Assembly (NCBI GenBank): GCA_013399695.1
Contig: VXAU01003747.1
Location: 434,001-498,000 of the forward strand
Length of the DNA: 64,000 nt
From: Formicarius rufipectus
Taxonomy: Eukaryota; Chordata; Aves; Passeriformes; Formicariidae
Direction of reading: 5' to 3'
Part shown: in pieces, positions 23,433-36,874 of the stretch
How positions within the stretch are numbered: position 1 is the stretch's first letter
How the letters are laid out: every line of letters starts with the position of its first letter
Translations under genes and position numbers: made by a program
Notes under the pieces: generated by a model
The model's database searches: none
What the model saw: only the letters and a program-made list of their open reading frames with translations
What the model was told of the DNA's origin: nothing

Positions 23433-26400
23433 GTAAGAACTCACACAGCCGTTATTTGTATGGGTAGTATTCACACGCAAGCATTTGCACTTCTTTTTCC
23501 AATTCATTATTTCTTTGGTAAGTCATATGCAATTAATTCTCTTTTACTTTCTCTGGGGTTTTTTATCCCTAAAGCTACCCTTAGCAGGCCATTTCTCCTC
23601 TTCCTAGCTAGCAATAGAGAAAATAAATCTATTGAACACAGTTACCACGACATTTTGAAAAGCTTGAAAGTTACTCTACCAAATATATCACATATGTGAC
23701 ATCCACCAAGCAAGTGAAGAAAGAAGTTAAAGATAAGATTGATGCCAAGGGAGTTATTTATGCAAAGAGTTGGGATCTCATAACCTGCATCTCTTGTGTA
23801 ACAGAAACTCCATTTGACTCTGCTTAGACAGTTCAGCTCCTACTAGGAGGTTCACAAGAAAGTGAGGGTATCTGAGGGTTAGCGCTCACAGGCTGCTTGC
23901 CCTTACGTTCCTCATGGAAATTAAGTCATCAAGACAGGAGAGACAAAGGCATCTATGTTGCTCATTTCTTAAGACTTGATATTCTCAGATTGATACATTT
24001 CCTTGGTGGCAATTGAATTGACACTGAAACTGTTAAGCAGCAAGTAAGAGCAATTTTCTTGGAGTTTTGGTACCTCAAAAGATGCACTTTGTGCTTTATA
24101 CTCCATTATCAAAAAGAAATGAAACAGACCAAAGAAGGAAAAAAACTGACCCCAACATAACAGACCATATAAGGAAAGACTCTGTACAGGTCATTGTCTG
24201 GAGATGAAACTGGGGATCAAAGAAAGCAAAAATGGATACATGTCATAGTTTTCTATATCTGCTAGTGCATACAAAGGCTCAAGTTGTCAGGTCAGCTTCT
24301 AGTCTTACCCACTGACCTCAGAAATGTGTACCCTTTCTGGCTTTCTAATTAAGATCCCTTTCCTGTACCTCAAATCTTCTCTGTCATGATTGTTTGGCTT
24401 CATTTTTCTATTGTCCCCTTCAATTACTGCTTGTGTATGGATGCAATTCTCCTACTACTTGGGTAGGCAGTTATGAAAAAAGGAGCTTTTAAAAGTCAGA
24501 ACCAGTGTTCTCAGTCATGATTTCCCACTGGTCAGGTCCTACAGACTCCAGCTTGTTTTGGTTGGAGCAAGGTCAACCTCCAAAACAGTGCAGTTCAGCC
24601 ATGCCTGGAGGGTGATTGCTCTGGCCCTCCTTTTGGACACTCAAATTGGAATGCTGAGCCTCTGATAAAGGCATTACCTCCAAAGAAGAATTTACAGAAA
24701 AAAAAATCCAGGTTCTGCTCCAGCGTGTTCCTCACAGTGCCCACACAGTGCTGCCCAGTGGCTGAGGAAGTATGGTACTCAGTAACAGATCACAGGCTCT
24801 GTACCGAGCTTACCAGGCACCAGGACAGGGTCATCTCTGTCTTGGACTTTTTTGGAATGTATCATAACATTTTTCCCCCCCAAGGAACTAGACAAAACAA
24901 TAATTTTTATGAAAATCAGAGTACAGCATATCCAGCATGGAAGAGTATGAGGTGAAAAACACAGGTACAGCCCATCAAGAATTTGATCATCTTTAGAACA
25001 AGGTCACTTGCCTAAATTTCCCAGTCTGAGGGTCAAGCTGGGACAAGGGAGCCAAGAAGGGCAAATATAGCCAATACATGAGCATAAGACATAAAATATC
25101 TGAAATTTTAAAGCCCAGTGCTTCAACCATGCACCAAGAATCTAAAGCCCTCTGCTTGTCCACCTAAGACATTTAAGCCTCTGCTGCTCCTTTGACTAAG
25201 GTCTGGGCTTGCCAGCAGCACTGCAGTGACTGGCACTGTTTCGATCACCAGCTCGAGGCTAATTCAAGCACTGTTAGCAACAGTGCTGCAGTGGGACACA
25301 CAAGAATACAGACTGACAAATGGGGTGTTGTTGAAGTCAAATGGTCACTGCCATTGCAGCTACCAGTGTGAGGAGGTTGAAAGCAACAGCATCATGACTA
25401 TCTGACCATCAGGTGCCTTACTTTATGTACATAGGCATCTAAAAGCACAGTGAGTGCCTTAAAGAATGAATTAGCAAGATTCTGTCCATATTGCAAAGCC
25501 TTCAAGCATTCCCAGTCATTCTCCAGATATTGCTACCCAAGAGAAGTGAAATGTAATGGTGACTAAAACGTAGAGGAAAAAACAAATCTTAACATTATAT
25601 ATATTAACAGTTATATATTAAACACCCATTAAAACTCACACTTTAGAAGTACAAGAATAAACAGTTAAGGTTGCTCAAGCTGTTAAAAAAATGTGACTGT
25701 CTCACATTTGTGCCAAGAAAACTTTAAACAACACTGCTTTGTACAGTATTAAAGAGGTCGAGAATCAGATACACACATTCATCAGAAGATGAATGGATTA
25801 TAAATAGACTTTTAGGATGGCAATAAAATCATTCATTACACTTTTAAAATTAAAAGATGGAGTGAAAAAAGTGCTCAATGTAATAATTGCTATGAATAGC
25901 CACAGCTGGCAAGCAGCTGGATTTCAAATGGGCTTTCTTTCCCAAATGCCAAAAGCACTAATTCATTGCTGTGACTGCCTATGTGAATTATAACATTTGC
26001 AAACACTGTCTATTAGCATGATATACACAGTCCCTGCATGTTCTGTGCAGTGCACACTATTAATTTGAGGAATACCAAAATAGAGGGAATTCCTACGACC
26101 TACATCATCTACACCATCTCTACAAGCACACTGACATAAACATTGCATCCAAGATAAGCCCATTTCTGCTGAAAACAGAAGGTTTTGAAGTAAAAGGTGA
26201 CCTCTCATAAAATTAAAATCCTGCATCCACACCTTGGGGAAAAACACCTTGTTCATAAAGACTGTGATCCTAACGCACACAGCAGTCATGCACACAACCC
26301 CAGAATCCCAGTCGACCTCAGAGAACAGGATTAATTTAAACCAACAAACCCACAATGATTTACAGTGACGTTTTCTCTCCTTGCATTAAACATCTTTCTA

Positions 26401-26812
26401 CAGTTACAACTTAAAGAATTCATCAGTGTCTAGAACAGTGAGCGGTAGCCAAAATGTATCACCTTCCCACCTTAATTGCACAAATTAAGCTCCATGTACC
26501 TGCTGGCAAAGGTCAGTGCTGTTGCAGCAGCAGTTACAGTATCCCCAGGAGCTAAGTTCCACTGTGTGTTCTGGATAAGCAGCAGAACAGATTGCTTTGG
26601 GCAACTCCAGACCTGAGGAGTCTTCAGTATCATCTGCCACAAATAACATCACAATAACGTTGCTCTTGCTGCAGCAGTCTAAGGATACAGAAGCATGATA
26701 AAGTTTGCAATTACAGAGCTCAAGATCTATGTCTATACTTTCCCATTAAGTTGCCCTATACTTTTTCAGCTGTGAAGGATAATAGATTTAGCTGGCCCTG
26801 GACTGCATCAGT

Positions 26813-26875
26813 GCAAAGATTAGAGGAACTCTTGCAATTCCTTCCAGTCCTAATTTCTGTGAATCTGTGACTTTG
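26813..26875 (+). mobile_element. Old CR1 LINE 3' tail (plus strand)
   Basis: The stretch containing CCTTCCAGTCCTAATTTC and then CTGTGAATCTGTGA matches, with divergence, the remembered CR1 3' end 'GACTAGATGACCTC...CCCTTCCA...CTATGATTCTATGA' read forward. Only the last 60 or so bases are convincing. It is a typical 5'-truncated LINE copy, more diverged than the one at 37800. Confidence 0.55.
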
Positions 26876-28345
26876 AAATCACAATACAGCCTTAACGTTC
26901 AAGATGAGGATGGTTTAATAGAGTGTAGGATTCAGAGGTTCTGAGGAAAAAGCAGCACAGATCAAAGAATTACATCCTCCTACCACACAAAATCCATGTA
27001 TGCTGATGCAGGAAAGTTTCTGTGGCTGCTGACATGATAACTGAAAGGCTCAGCAGGCACAGGATGTGCTATATTATTCCATCAACCACAGCAGGGCCTA
27101 GGCATCTATGTTCCACTGAAAACACCAGTGACAACAGCAGCTGTCTTAAAAGCTCTATTTAAAAATAGAGCATGTGGACATATTTGTAGTTTGGCAGTGC
27201 AGTATCTTCAGGAAGAATGCCAAATATAAAACTATCTTTGAGGAATAAAACATTCCTTAAAATAAAAATAAGTAAATAACAGGCATCTTCTGAAATTAGA
27301 GTCTGAGTTCATGTTTTGTCAGGGCACTGAAAAAAAAATAAATCTTTCTTTTGATTGCTACAAGCTGCCCTAAACACATTAATTTTTGGCGTGTCAGTGC
27401 AATCTACTAATATAATAGCCCACCTTGACAAAACAGTAATAATTTATCACAGTTATACTCAACTGGTAACTTTTGCCCCCAGCCAATGAAAATTGTCAAT
27501 TCAATAAAGAATACTACCCCTACAGATACTGAATACACAGAGACACACACACAGAAGCAGACAGTGTACTCTTTTTTCCAGAAAGAGAAGAGCCTTGTAC
27601 CACTGCCTGTTACTGCCTGTAGTACTTACATATTCATTAACACAATACTAGGGCACCCTGTAGTGTTCAGCCTTTTTCTTTCAGGACTGATGCTTGTATC
27701 TCCACACCACCACTGAAAGAATTAAAACACAGGCAGGCTGACTTGCTCACATTCACATGACAACATTGCCTGAGCATGAAGTTAAACCTGCATCTCCAAA
27801 CTGCAGACAGTGCTGTGTAGCTTCCTTCCTTGGCAACAAGTGCATGTGTAAAACTTTGTCACTAGGCTGCTGCAGTGGTGGGAATTACTGCAGTGTTTAC
27901 ACAAACCTCGGGCATTCAGAGTTTCCCCTGTCTGGCCATCAATCCATTCTCCTGGATAAGAAATGGTTTAATATCTGTTCTGCAGCAGAGATCAAACCCA
28001 CCAAGTAATCATAAGGCAGATGCTTCAGTGAGCACTAGAACTACTCTGGGCTACCTGGAGAAGCTGGGAACACTTTCTGTAGAATGCAATACCCAAAAAC
28101 TGAGCATTAAAAGTAAAACAGAAAACACAGGTGCATTTTAAATTTGTTTGGCATCTTGAAGTTAAGGGAAAGAGGGAATATGTTCTCAGATAGCATGATT
28201 CATTGGAGGTCAGCTGGTCCTAAAAGAAACTCAGAAAGAAGCTGGCGCTAACACCATACTGTTATAATCACTTCTGGATGCATCACTTCCCCTGAAGGTT
28301 AACTTGGATTTTTCCCAAGCCACATTCCCCAAAATGTACTCTCAG

Positions 28346-28408
28346 TCTCACAGGATCTCAGGTCTCAGAGTCTCACAGGTGATTCAGACTTCCTGAGTCA
28401 CAGGTGAT
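28346..28408 (+). repeat. Imperfect local repeat of TCTCACAGG-like units
   Basis: The words TCTCACAGGAT, TCTCACAGGTGAT and GTCACAGGTGAT recur within about 60 bp. It looks like a decayed local duplication with no evident function. Confidence 0.5.
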
Positions 28409-29104
28409 ATATTAACCCCATGAATTTCTCCAGTTTATTTCCTTCAAACTCATGCAAACTTTCAGCATTTATATTGAAGCAAGAGTTCCATAGGAACCAT
28501 GATTGAAAGTCCATATGATATATGCGAATGAGGATGGGGGAAGGAGGTTTATTTTTATGCTACTTTCTTTGTAGCCTCCCATTTGTAAATAAATCCTTCA
28601 AGATATTAGCACAAAGGCTGTTTCACTAACTTTAAAATAACTCATATATCCTCTACAGTAAAATACATGCTTTGTTGATTTTTTTCCCCTCACCCCTGAC
28701 TCACTCCAATTTTCCAATTTCTAGCATGACCCAACATGTATATACCAGGCAAACAGAGAGTCTTTGTTCCTGATACTGCTTCTTAACTCTGCTCATCCAG
28801 GTTTATACCCTGTGGTATGTGGTAGCAAGAATGGATAAACCAATTCAAAGCTAAAAGTACATCAAAAGCCATATACAGCCACATGATAGACAGAAACCAA
28901 CAGAGTCCAACGAGTCATATTTCTCCTGTCAGAATTTTCCTGAACTTTAGCTTACTGGAGATCTTACTGAGACTTAAACATGAAACACAGTCTGCAATCC
29001 TGTAAGGAAGAGCTGGGGGAAAGGATCTAGACTGTATTTCACAGTAACATCTTCCCCATTAATTACTAAGTATTTTGTAATCTACATAGTACTTTTTACA
29101 GTGC

Positions 29105-29126
29105 TCTTTTTTTCTTTCTTTCTTTT
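29105..29126 (+). repeat. (CTTT)n-like tract
   Basis: A T-rich tract with CTTT units, followed by AG at 29127-29128. It looks like a splice acceptor, but the downstream sequence has no supporting donor or long open frame. Confidence 0.75.
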
Positions 29127-31134
29127 AGCCTAGAAAGTTGACTTTAACAAGTGATGGGGAGGAAAAAAAATCCAAAACCTGCTCAGCACTTTAATGACAG
29201 AAATTTAGGTATTTCATGTATTTGGCATAAAAATGGTTCCCTCTCCTTCCATACTGAACATCAGCAAACAGAAAACTAAAAGACACATGCATTCTTCTGC
29301 TTCTTTTATATAATTTTCATAACTGAATTTCTCAGGGGCTAGGAAATCTAAGAGCCAAGCAAATTGATGTTATAACACAGACTTTTCATAAACATACTCA
29401 ACTCATCCTTCATGCTCAGATATCTTTTTTAATTCCCCTACTGAAGAAAACTCAAGACTGACTGACCATTCTTGTGTTAAAAAACACAGACTTTCTGATG
29501 TATCTTTAGCTGACAGCACACAGGCATGAAGCAAAGTGTGAGGTACAGGCAAGCAGCTGAGACAGCTGTCTGGTTGCTTAGTTTGGTTTTGGTTGGGTTT
29601 GACTTTAAAGTGATCACAAGCACTTAATCAGGATAGTTTTAGGCTCAGGGCCTTGTCACAGCAGCTGCCCAAGTTTGGGACACATGAGCTTTTCTCCAGT
29701 TGTTCTTTTGTTTGTTTGTTTTCTTTAATGAAAACAAACTCATTAGAACATGTAATGGAAATTGGCACCATGGCAAGTTTGTAGCGGAAAATGTAAATCA
29801 GAAAAGAAAATTCAGCCTGAAAGAGGGGTCAACAGGAGATACAGGGAAAGGTGTTTTCTCAGTTATGAGAAGAAATGCAATGAGACATTTGGAGTACTGG
29901 TAGCACAGGTATTGTGTTGGGTCATGATACTCCTGAAGTGTGGTGAAGTTTTCACTTGGCTGGAAGTTTTAATTCCTCGCTTTTCTGCTGATTCACCACC
30001 CACAAACACCATCCTCAGCATGGAACCTGAACCCATCAAAATGCAGTTGAGACTGCTGGTTTATTTGGACAAGCCACATACAAAGGGAATCCAGCTGGCT
30101 GAAGACTCAGTGTGATCCTTCTGTAAATTCTCATTCCTTCTGTTCTTCTAAAAAGAACAAAAAGATCCTAAATAAACACCCTGTTCATGAAATTCTTCTC
30201 AAGGAAAGGACAAGTTGTAAATGAGACATACTAGATATGTTACTTAATATAGTAGTGGAGGCTGTTAACGTATAAGACTTCAGAAGGAACATGTACAGAA
30301 TACAGGGAGAAGCACATGACTGTTCAGGACAACACTCAAGCATAAATTTAAGGACACTTCAGTACTGCATATATTACAGAGACTTTCTTCACCTGGAGCC
30401 CTCAGTAACACATTATTCTATGCCAAGAGGAAGGGGGAACACTGTGAACAATACCAAGCATTCCACACCTACAATAGCATACTTGGAAATTTAGACTCCC
30501 TGAGCTTCCTACACAATCAATGAAAAAAGATTTATACAAAAAACACCACAGTGTTTCCCAAAGTTTCCCTCACAGTAAATGGAGAAAAATTAATGTAATT
30601 TGTGCACAAGAAAATTCAACTGCTTGCATTAGAGTGCAGGTATGAACCTTCACCTGCAGCACAACAGACAAGCGTTTGAGCATTTGTGTCTTGGAAGACA
30701 AGAAATGAGCTCAAATATTTGCAAAAAGCAGGAACATGGTCCAAGACAGACATATCAAAATAAAGTGGTACCAGGACTTTCAACATTTGCCTGCCTTTTC
30801 ACTGGGTAGCATCCGCTCTCTGTCTTTTTAGATAGGACAGAGAAGGCTGAAGTGTACAGGTTTTGCCCATCTCCAGCTGTAGTGCCTAATTCTCTTCTCT
30901 GTATCAGCATCTTGCTCTAATGACTGGTGTACAATAAGTAATTACTACTTCACAATAATAGGAACCATTCACGGAAAGAGACACTACCTGCGCTTAGAGT
31001 CTGGAGTTCATCAAGAAAGCAACAGTACTTTGTAAACATGCATTGTTTATTGCCCCTTATTTTCTGTGCTCTTTCTATTCCAATTCCCCCATTTTCTCTA
31101 CTTTAATCTGTCACAGATGACCAGATTTATTTTA

Positions 31135-31149
31135 TTTTTTTTTTTTTTT
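31135..31149 (+). repeat. T15 homopolymer
   Basis: A run of 15 T within an AT-rich context. Confidence 0.9.
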
Positions 31150-32995
31150 GTCTTAAGCAAAGCTTTGCAGGCTTCCTTGTGCCAGCTTTTCTCTCTTGGG
31201 GAGGAACAAAACAGAACTCAAGCATTGTTTTGCAGCTGTACTTTTTTTACTCACAGAGGTATCTCTCAAGGATCAAACCCAGCCAGGTTTGAGAATTGCA
31301 CAATAAAAGCATAATCAGCCGCTGTACAGTGTTTAACTCTGTAAAATGCAAACCAGTCTGGATCCTATTGAATACCGTATGTGCTTTACTCAAACTAACC
31401 AAGCACCTCTTCGGGAAGCACTGGGACCATACGCGCCCAGAAGTTTTAGCTTAGTCCTAGCCAGGGTTATACTTCCAGGAGTAAGCCCACAGTACCTCCA
31501 AGAAAGCTAAACAGAGTGCAAATACCTGCACATCCTTTAACGTTTATGGATATTGCCTCTAACACAAGGCATGAAGAAAGAGATTAGTGCAGAGAAAACA
31601 TTTGTCTTCTCTTTTGCAAACTTGACCACTCTGTATACGGAAACATTCAAATACAGATAGTTGAGTCCAACTTTGAATAAGCAACCAGTAAGACAACTTC
31701 CCAGTGCTTTTTAGCATATTTAGCCTTCCTCAATACTGGAAATTTGGAAAACCAAAGCAAGTCATCACTGCGCTCAACTACATTTATGTCCTGTCAGAAT
31801 CAAGATTCAACCATCTTTGACACATACTCATTAGCTCCACTTGGCTGTATAATTATGTTTTATCAACCCACACTTTCAACTGTTCTCATGCAGAGACTTT
31901 AATTTCCAAACATGGACAGAGTGGTACCCAAGCAAGACAGTCAGTTCCCCATTTTGAGAGGAATTAATAGACCAAATGAGAACAGAAATAATTTCCAAAT
32001 TCAAAAAGCAGCCCATAGCTTGTTAGGACTTTGTTCATTCAGGCACATGAATAAACTAAAAATAGAGTGATTTTGAAATGTAAAGGTTAAATTTCACCTT
32101 ATATTTGCCATAGGACTCCTGGGAAGAGACAGGTAATAACATTTAGCAAGTCACACCAGAGTGCAGTCACACTGAGGAGCACTGTGTAAGATGCAGAGCA
32201 AATCAGATCAAGTTCCTGACCACGTTAGTCAGCTGTTTCATAAGATCCAAACAGAGCATGCAACAAAGTCCCTCAAGTCAGTAAACAAAATTAGGGGAAA
32301 TAACGCTTGGGAGGCAAAAATTCAAAATGCCACCTTAAACCTTTACTCAGTTCCAATTTAAAGCCAGTTTCACAATATGGGGACTGAAATTACATAGAAA
32401 CATTAGGTAGGCCCTTGATTTAACAAACACACACAAAAAAGAAAGATTGTCCTGGAAAAAGTGCATTGCACTGAGGAGACCTCAGCTACTGTCAGATAGC
32501 ATGATCTCTCCCCATCCATTTCCCTTTCTGGTTTTTGTCTTCTTCAGTTGATTTGTTCAAGATTGCTTTTTTTTTCTTCTAAATAAACAAAGCTGTTTTC
32601 ACTAGGTCGCTCTGTTTCCTTGCAGACTACAGACATTACCTTAATAAACTGATTATATATTCATATTAATGAGAAACTGTTTTATCTGCCCGTAATTGGT
32701 GCACTGTGGATCATGGCCCATTTGTAATGTCACTTACATTGAATTAATAAAGCAGATATACTCAGCTTCCAAGGTAAGAACTTCAAAGGTGAGAAAGTAA
32801 AAGCATGATTTTGTCAATGTAATCAGAAAACTGCACTGGGAAACAGGGAAACAAATTATGTAAATCAGTAACTGTTTATTCTGCATTATTAAATGAGATA
32901 CTGCAGACTGTAGAGGTTTCTGGAATCAGTTGGACTGTTACTCAAGTGAATATAAGCAGGGCAAAGTCCCAGCAGCTTAAGCAGCAGTGTTTTAG

Positions 32996-33024
32996 AAATA
33001 AAAAATAAAAATAAAATAAAAAAT
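32996..33024 (+). repeat. (AAAAT)n-like A/T tract
   Basis: About 29 bp of only A and T, in imperfect AAAAT units. Confidence 0.85.
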
Positions 33025-35153
33025 CAGAATCAAAGGAGGGGAAAATGGCTTCTGCTGTTGTTCAGTATTTTTTTCTGCTTAAAAAAGTATCATAAACAGC
33101 ACAAATTGATGATGACTGACACAAGAAATTTAGAAAATATTCAGGAACACCCTGAACTGCCTGTGTGCTGCAGATGACTTGAATAGGGGCATTTCAACAG
33201 ATGAGATCCCTGACCAGAGCAAAGGATTGCTGAAGATCGACATTATCTGAAAAACCCTATTACAATTCTACATCATAAATAAAAATGAAACTATTATTTC
33301 TAACAAAGTGAAACAAGGAAAATTGTTGCTTTATATGAAAGAAAATCCTGTCTCTACATCAGGAGTTAAAAGTCTGTTTTCAACATCCAGGTACTTATTT
33401 CAGTTTGCCAGTTTATGCAAGAAATCCACATTTGCCTTATTTTTGATAACCACTTCAAACATTGCACTTCTTCAGAGGTTAGTGTGGCAGCCAAACTACA
33501 CCTCAATTTTTAAGGAAGTCAGGGAAAGTTCAGCAGTTCTATTCAGTCTATGATTCAGTACTGTGGTTGCAGAGGCTCTCTTCCTCAGACGAATCTTTCT
33601 TCAGACCTTTCTTGATGCCTGCAGGGTGCCTCTTCCAACAATCTTCTGACGTTCATGACTTCTCTTCTCAAAAGATATTCATCCAGGACCAAAGCATTCA
33701 GTTTTCAGCAATCCCTACAAAGGGACACACAAGATGCTCTGAGCATCGTGTGGGTGGCCAGCAACCTGTGGCCTTTGGTTCATTTGCCAGTGTTTTTGGG
33801 TGTGGTCTGCTCTTTCCCTCCTGATAGCTTAGTAGCCCTGCTTTGCCTAGAAGCCACTAAAGCCATCCTGACCTAGAGAGATCTGGAATACCTAACACCA
33901 CGTCTCAAGCACTGCCTTTACTGCCAGATAGAAACATGTCCTCTTGTTTTCACAGAGACCTGCTGGTTTTCCTTCATTGCATGCTCCTGCTTAAGGATAA
34001 CCAGCTTGGAAGGTTTGTGGTTGCTGTCTGCTCAGAACAGCAGAGATTATTGTTTGGCTTGTCTTCTTTTGCAGCTTGTGGCATTTTCCATTGTCTGGAT
34101 CATGTACGTGTTTATTGAACCACAAAGTGTCCACTGGATACAGGTTTCTGGCAGTATTCATATGTTTTCTTATTGTTTTAAAGTGGTATATATTTTTTGG
34201 CATGGCCAAAAGGTGCATGACCTTTTTCAAATGCTATGTCTGAAGGCACCATGTTTGAGGATACAATTCATATGCAAGTGTCCTATGAAGAGTCAACCAT
34301 GTGGGCAGGTTCTGCTAATCTGTCCTTGCACTTAAAATCTGCCAACTTCTCAAATGCATTCAGACAACAGAATAAACTATATTACACTCAAAAAGCCATT
34401 ACAGCCTTCTCCTGCCTGTGAGACTGTGGTAAGCTAAGCAGAATTCAATTAAAGTTTATAGTGCACTTTACCAAGAGGGAAATTTTGATGTAATCATAAA
34501 AAAAATCAGATAGGAAGGTTGTCATAATGGCACCAAACTATGCTGAGTCAACACAGTGAAAGGAGGGTCTTTGCTGTGCATGCCAGATCTAAAATACATT
34601 TCAAGCTATCCCTGAAGGCCTCTGCTTTGAGGCTTATTACCCAGATAAAGCTGACCTCGACAGCAGGAGGAAATATTGTACCCATACTCTGGTGTTTTAG
34701 ATGCTTTGTCATAAACAAAAGGAATTCAAAGACAGAATTTCATTTTAGTTTTTCCCATGAGATTTTCTGAACGAACATCAGGATTGTGAGGTTAAAGATT
34801 TTAATTAAAGAAATATAAATTAAAATCTAACAATTCACTACCACTTGTATTAAATCCCATTAAAAATATGAGGCTGTTCTTTGTCCCCACTCAGTACCTC
34901 CAGTCTCTCTACAGAGCCACTGCCAGAGGAGAAAAGAAATATTCCTGGACAATTTTTCTTCTCCATCACCGTGGAAAATATCTATTCAGCTCTTTCCATA
35001 GGGACTTCTGTAGGTTCAGGAATAGCAAGATCACAGCCACACACAAATGATATACACAATTAAATACAACCTTCCAGGAGAGGCTAAAACACCACAGTGA
35101 TTTACTGATTATTTTCAAAGCAAAAGGTCAGAGGTGGAAGGGATTTGTTTTGT

Positions 35154-35199
35154 TTTGGTTTGGGTTTTTTCCAAAAAAAAAAAAAAGGGGGGGGGGGGG
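35154..35199 (+). repeat. Composite T/G tract, A14 and G13
   Basis: A tract of T and G only (35154-35170) is followed by CC, then A14 (35173-35186), then G13 (35187-35199). Two long homopolymers back to back are unusual and prone to slippage and sequencing error. The G13 run is the longest G run in the window. Confidence 0.95.
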
Positions 35200-35715
35200 A
35201 AACAGATGGATTTTAAAGAGTGCCTGTCGCTAGTGATGTTCCATACCCTGATAATCATTGCCCAACCAAGGCAGGAGCAATGTTTGGGAGTGAAGGTCCA
35301 TGGATAAAACACCTACCTGCATATAAAGCTGCATCAAAGAAGTGCATCCACAGAGCAACTTCCCACAGGATTTTTACCCATGCCTTAAACTTCATTTCAG
35401 CTTTCCAGGATGACAGAAGCTTTATCAAGCTCCCCTAAACAAGGAGGAGATCAAACACATGCCTATTATGGCAGGCACAAGATAGCCCTGGAGAAACACC
35501 TGGAGGACCCCGACTGAGCAAGAAGAGCCCACTAAGCTGTGCCCCCTGGGCTCATGATCCAGTCTGTGTGCTGTTGCCAAGGAGAGCTCTTGGTGAGTTT
35601 ATCTGCATGTTACGTCAACACAGCAGAGTTCAAATTTTTCTAGAAGCCCTTAAGTGATTGAATTATTTTTTGGAGAGGACAGGAGAGGGACTGAGAAGAA
35701 GTAAATTTTATTTTA

Positions 35716-35890
35716 TAGAATCATTGAATGGTTGGAAGAGACCTTTTTAAAGGTCATCTAGTCCAACCCACCTGCAATGAGTAGGAACATCTTCAACCAG
35801 ATAAGTTTGTTCAGAGACCTATCCAGCCCAACCTCGAATGTTTCTAGGGATGGGACATCTACAGTATCTGAGCCAGTGGCCTCTCACTGA
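35716..35890 (-). mobile_element. CR1 LINE 3' end (minus strand)
   Basis: The segment opens with TAGAATCATTGAATGGTTGG and continues with GGTCATCTAGTCCAACCCACC, read from 20 bases or fewer at a time. This is the reverse complement of the bird CR1 3' terminus, followed by the usual antisense UTR stretch 'AGGGATGGGACATCTAC'. The copy is therefore on the minus strand and 5'-truncated, its 5' side lying to the right near 35870-35890. There the sequence passes directly into an older CR1-type element. Divergence from the remembered consensus is moderate, so it is not a very recent insertion. Confidence 0.85.
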
Positions 35891-36870
35891 TAACTACTAA
35901 AAGCAGATGCCCAGGTAAAGAGGGTAAGAACAGATCAGACATGTTTTGTACTTCCCCCCATCAAGAAACCTCCTCAGGACTCTGGGGAAGCATTTGTTTC
36001 CTGCACGAATTCAGTAAGTCTTTCACACAAACCACGATACTTTAGAATTCATAACATCCTGTTACAACGACATCCAGAATATAATTAAACTTAACATGAA
36101 AACTATACTTGTTTCTTTAGAACCTGGACGATAGGTTCCTGTGGAAGAGACTGTACTTAACTGAGCCTTGTCATGCTTCCCACACCATTCAATGTTCTTG
36201 CCCACCATCATATCTTCCCCAACATCTCTGATAAGCCCTAACCATTCTCTGAAACTTTTCCAAGTTGCACCACATCCTTTATAAGATGAAGGGAGCAGAA
36301 CCACATGGAGTTTTCACTATGCAAACCCCAGCTCTGTACAGTGTCGTAATTTTTTTTACCCTTTCTATTCTACTTTTAATGTTGCAAGTGCCACTCTGCT
36401 TTTTGATTTCTCAGTTGATTTGTTCAGAGAATGCTCTGTCGTGATCCCAGATCTACCTCCCAGGGACTTAACGGTCAGGCCAGAACTCATCACATAGTAT
36501 GTGAAAGCAAGATTCTCTCCCCCTCCCATGCATCACTTAACATTTATCTATGTTTGATTTAATCTGCTTATCTATTGCTCACCACTAAGTCTCATAGGGT
36601 CCTTCCAAAATTTTTCAGTCAGCCGTCATCTTTACTATTGTGAATAATGTTTACTGATAGCACTAATTCATGTCCTTAGTAACAGTCCATCCCTTTCCCA
36701 TTTCATTTATGAATATACTGAGAATGAACAGATGAATATGAATGAGTATCAGCACTGATCCCTGCACAAACCCTCTGGATTTCCACTGGCAATATTTTTA
36801 CTTCTGTGAAAACAGATCACAGAGTCCTATTTCCTTTATATACCTTTTAAAATTATCTTTGTGTTGCTAA
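35866..36870 (-). mobile_element. Ancient CR1/L3-like LINE fragment (minus strand)
   Basis: About 1 kb that follows, in order and with heavy divergence, an amniote CR1-type consensus I remember in antisense. Landmarks include AGTGGCC and GCAGATGCCC (35875-35913), AACATCCTGTTACAACGAC near 36052, CTCTGAAACTTTTCCAAG near 36247, GATGAAGGGAGCAGAACC near 36284, CATTTATGAATATACTGAG near 36704 and CTGATCCCTGCACAAACCC near 36755. The colinear order over this length makes chance unlikely. It covers the 3' part of the LINE (end of ORF2 plus 3' UTR), and no open reading frame survives. The family label is from memory. Confidence 0.7.
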
Positions 36871-36874
36871 ATTA

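Larger units (their letters stand above)
18900..26810. other. Gene-free sequence
   Basis: I see no recognisable gene or well-preserved transposon. The stretch includes the G4A13 tract at 20571-20587 and a 182-bp segment bordered by good splice-like signals (23251-23432, listed separately). The longest frame, 25963-26355 minus (130 codons), shows no known domain. The part from about 21000 to 22700 is strongly AT-rich. Confidence 0.6.
26880..35140. other. Gene-free AT-rich sequence
   Basis: I can support no gene or mobile element over about 8.2 kb. It contains small low-complexity patches (29105-29126, 31135-31149, 32996-33024) and G/T-rich sequence at 29578-29604. Overlapping frames at 33567-33876 and 33936-34335 lie in different frames of the same strand with an opposite-strand frame over part of them, and none has a recognisable motif. 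The block at about 32600-32830 resembles a conserved non-coding element (see findings). Confidence 0.6.

Noticed and set aside
29101..29160. Strong polypyrimidine tract plus AG resembling a splice acceptor
   Set aside because: No donor follows and the frame is closed within about 20 codons; better explained as a (CTTT)n repeat.
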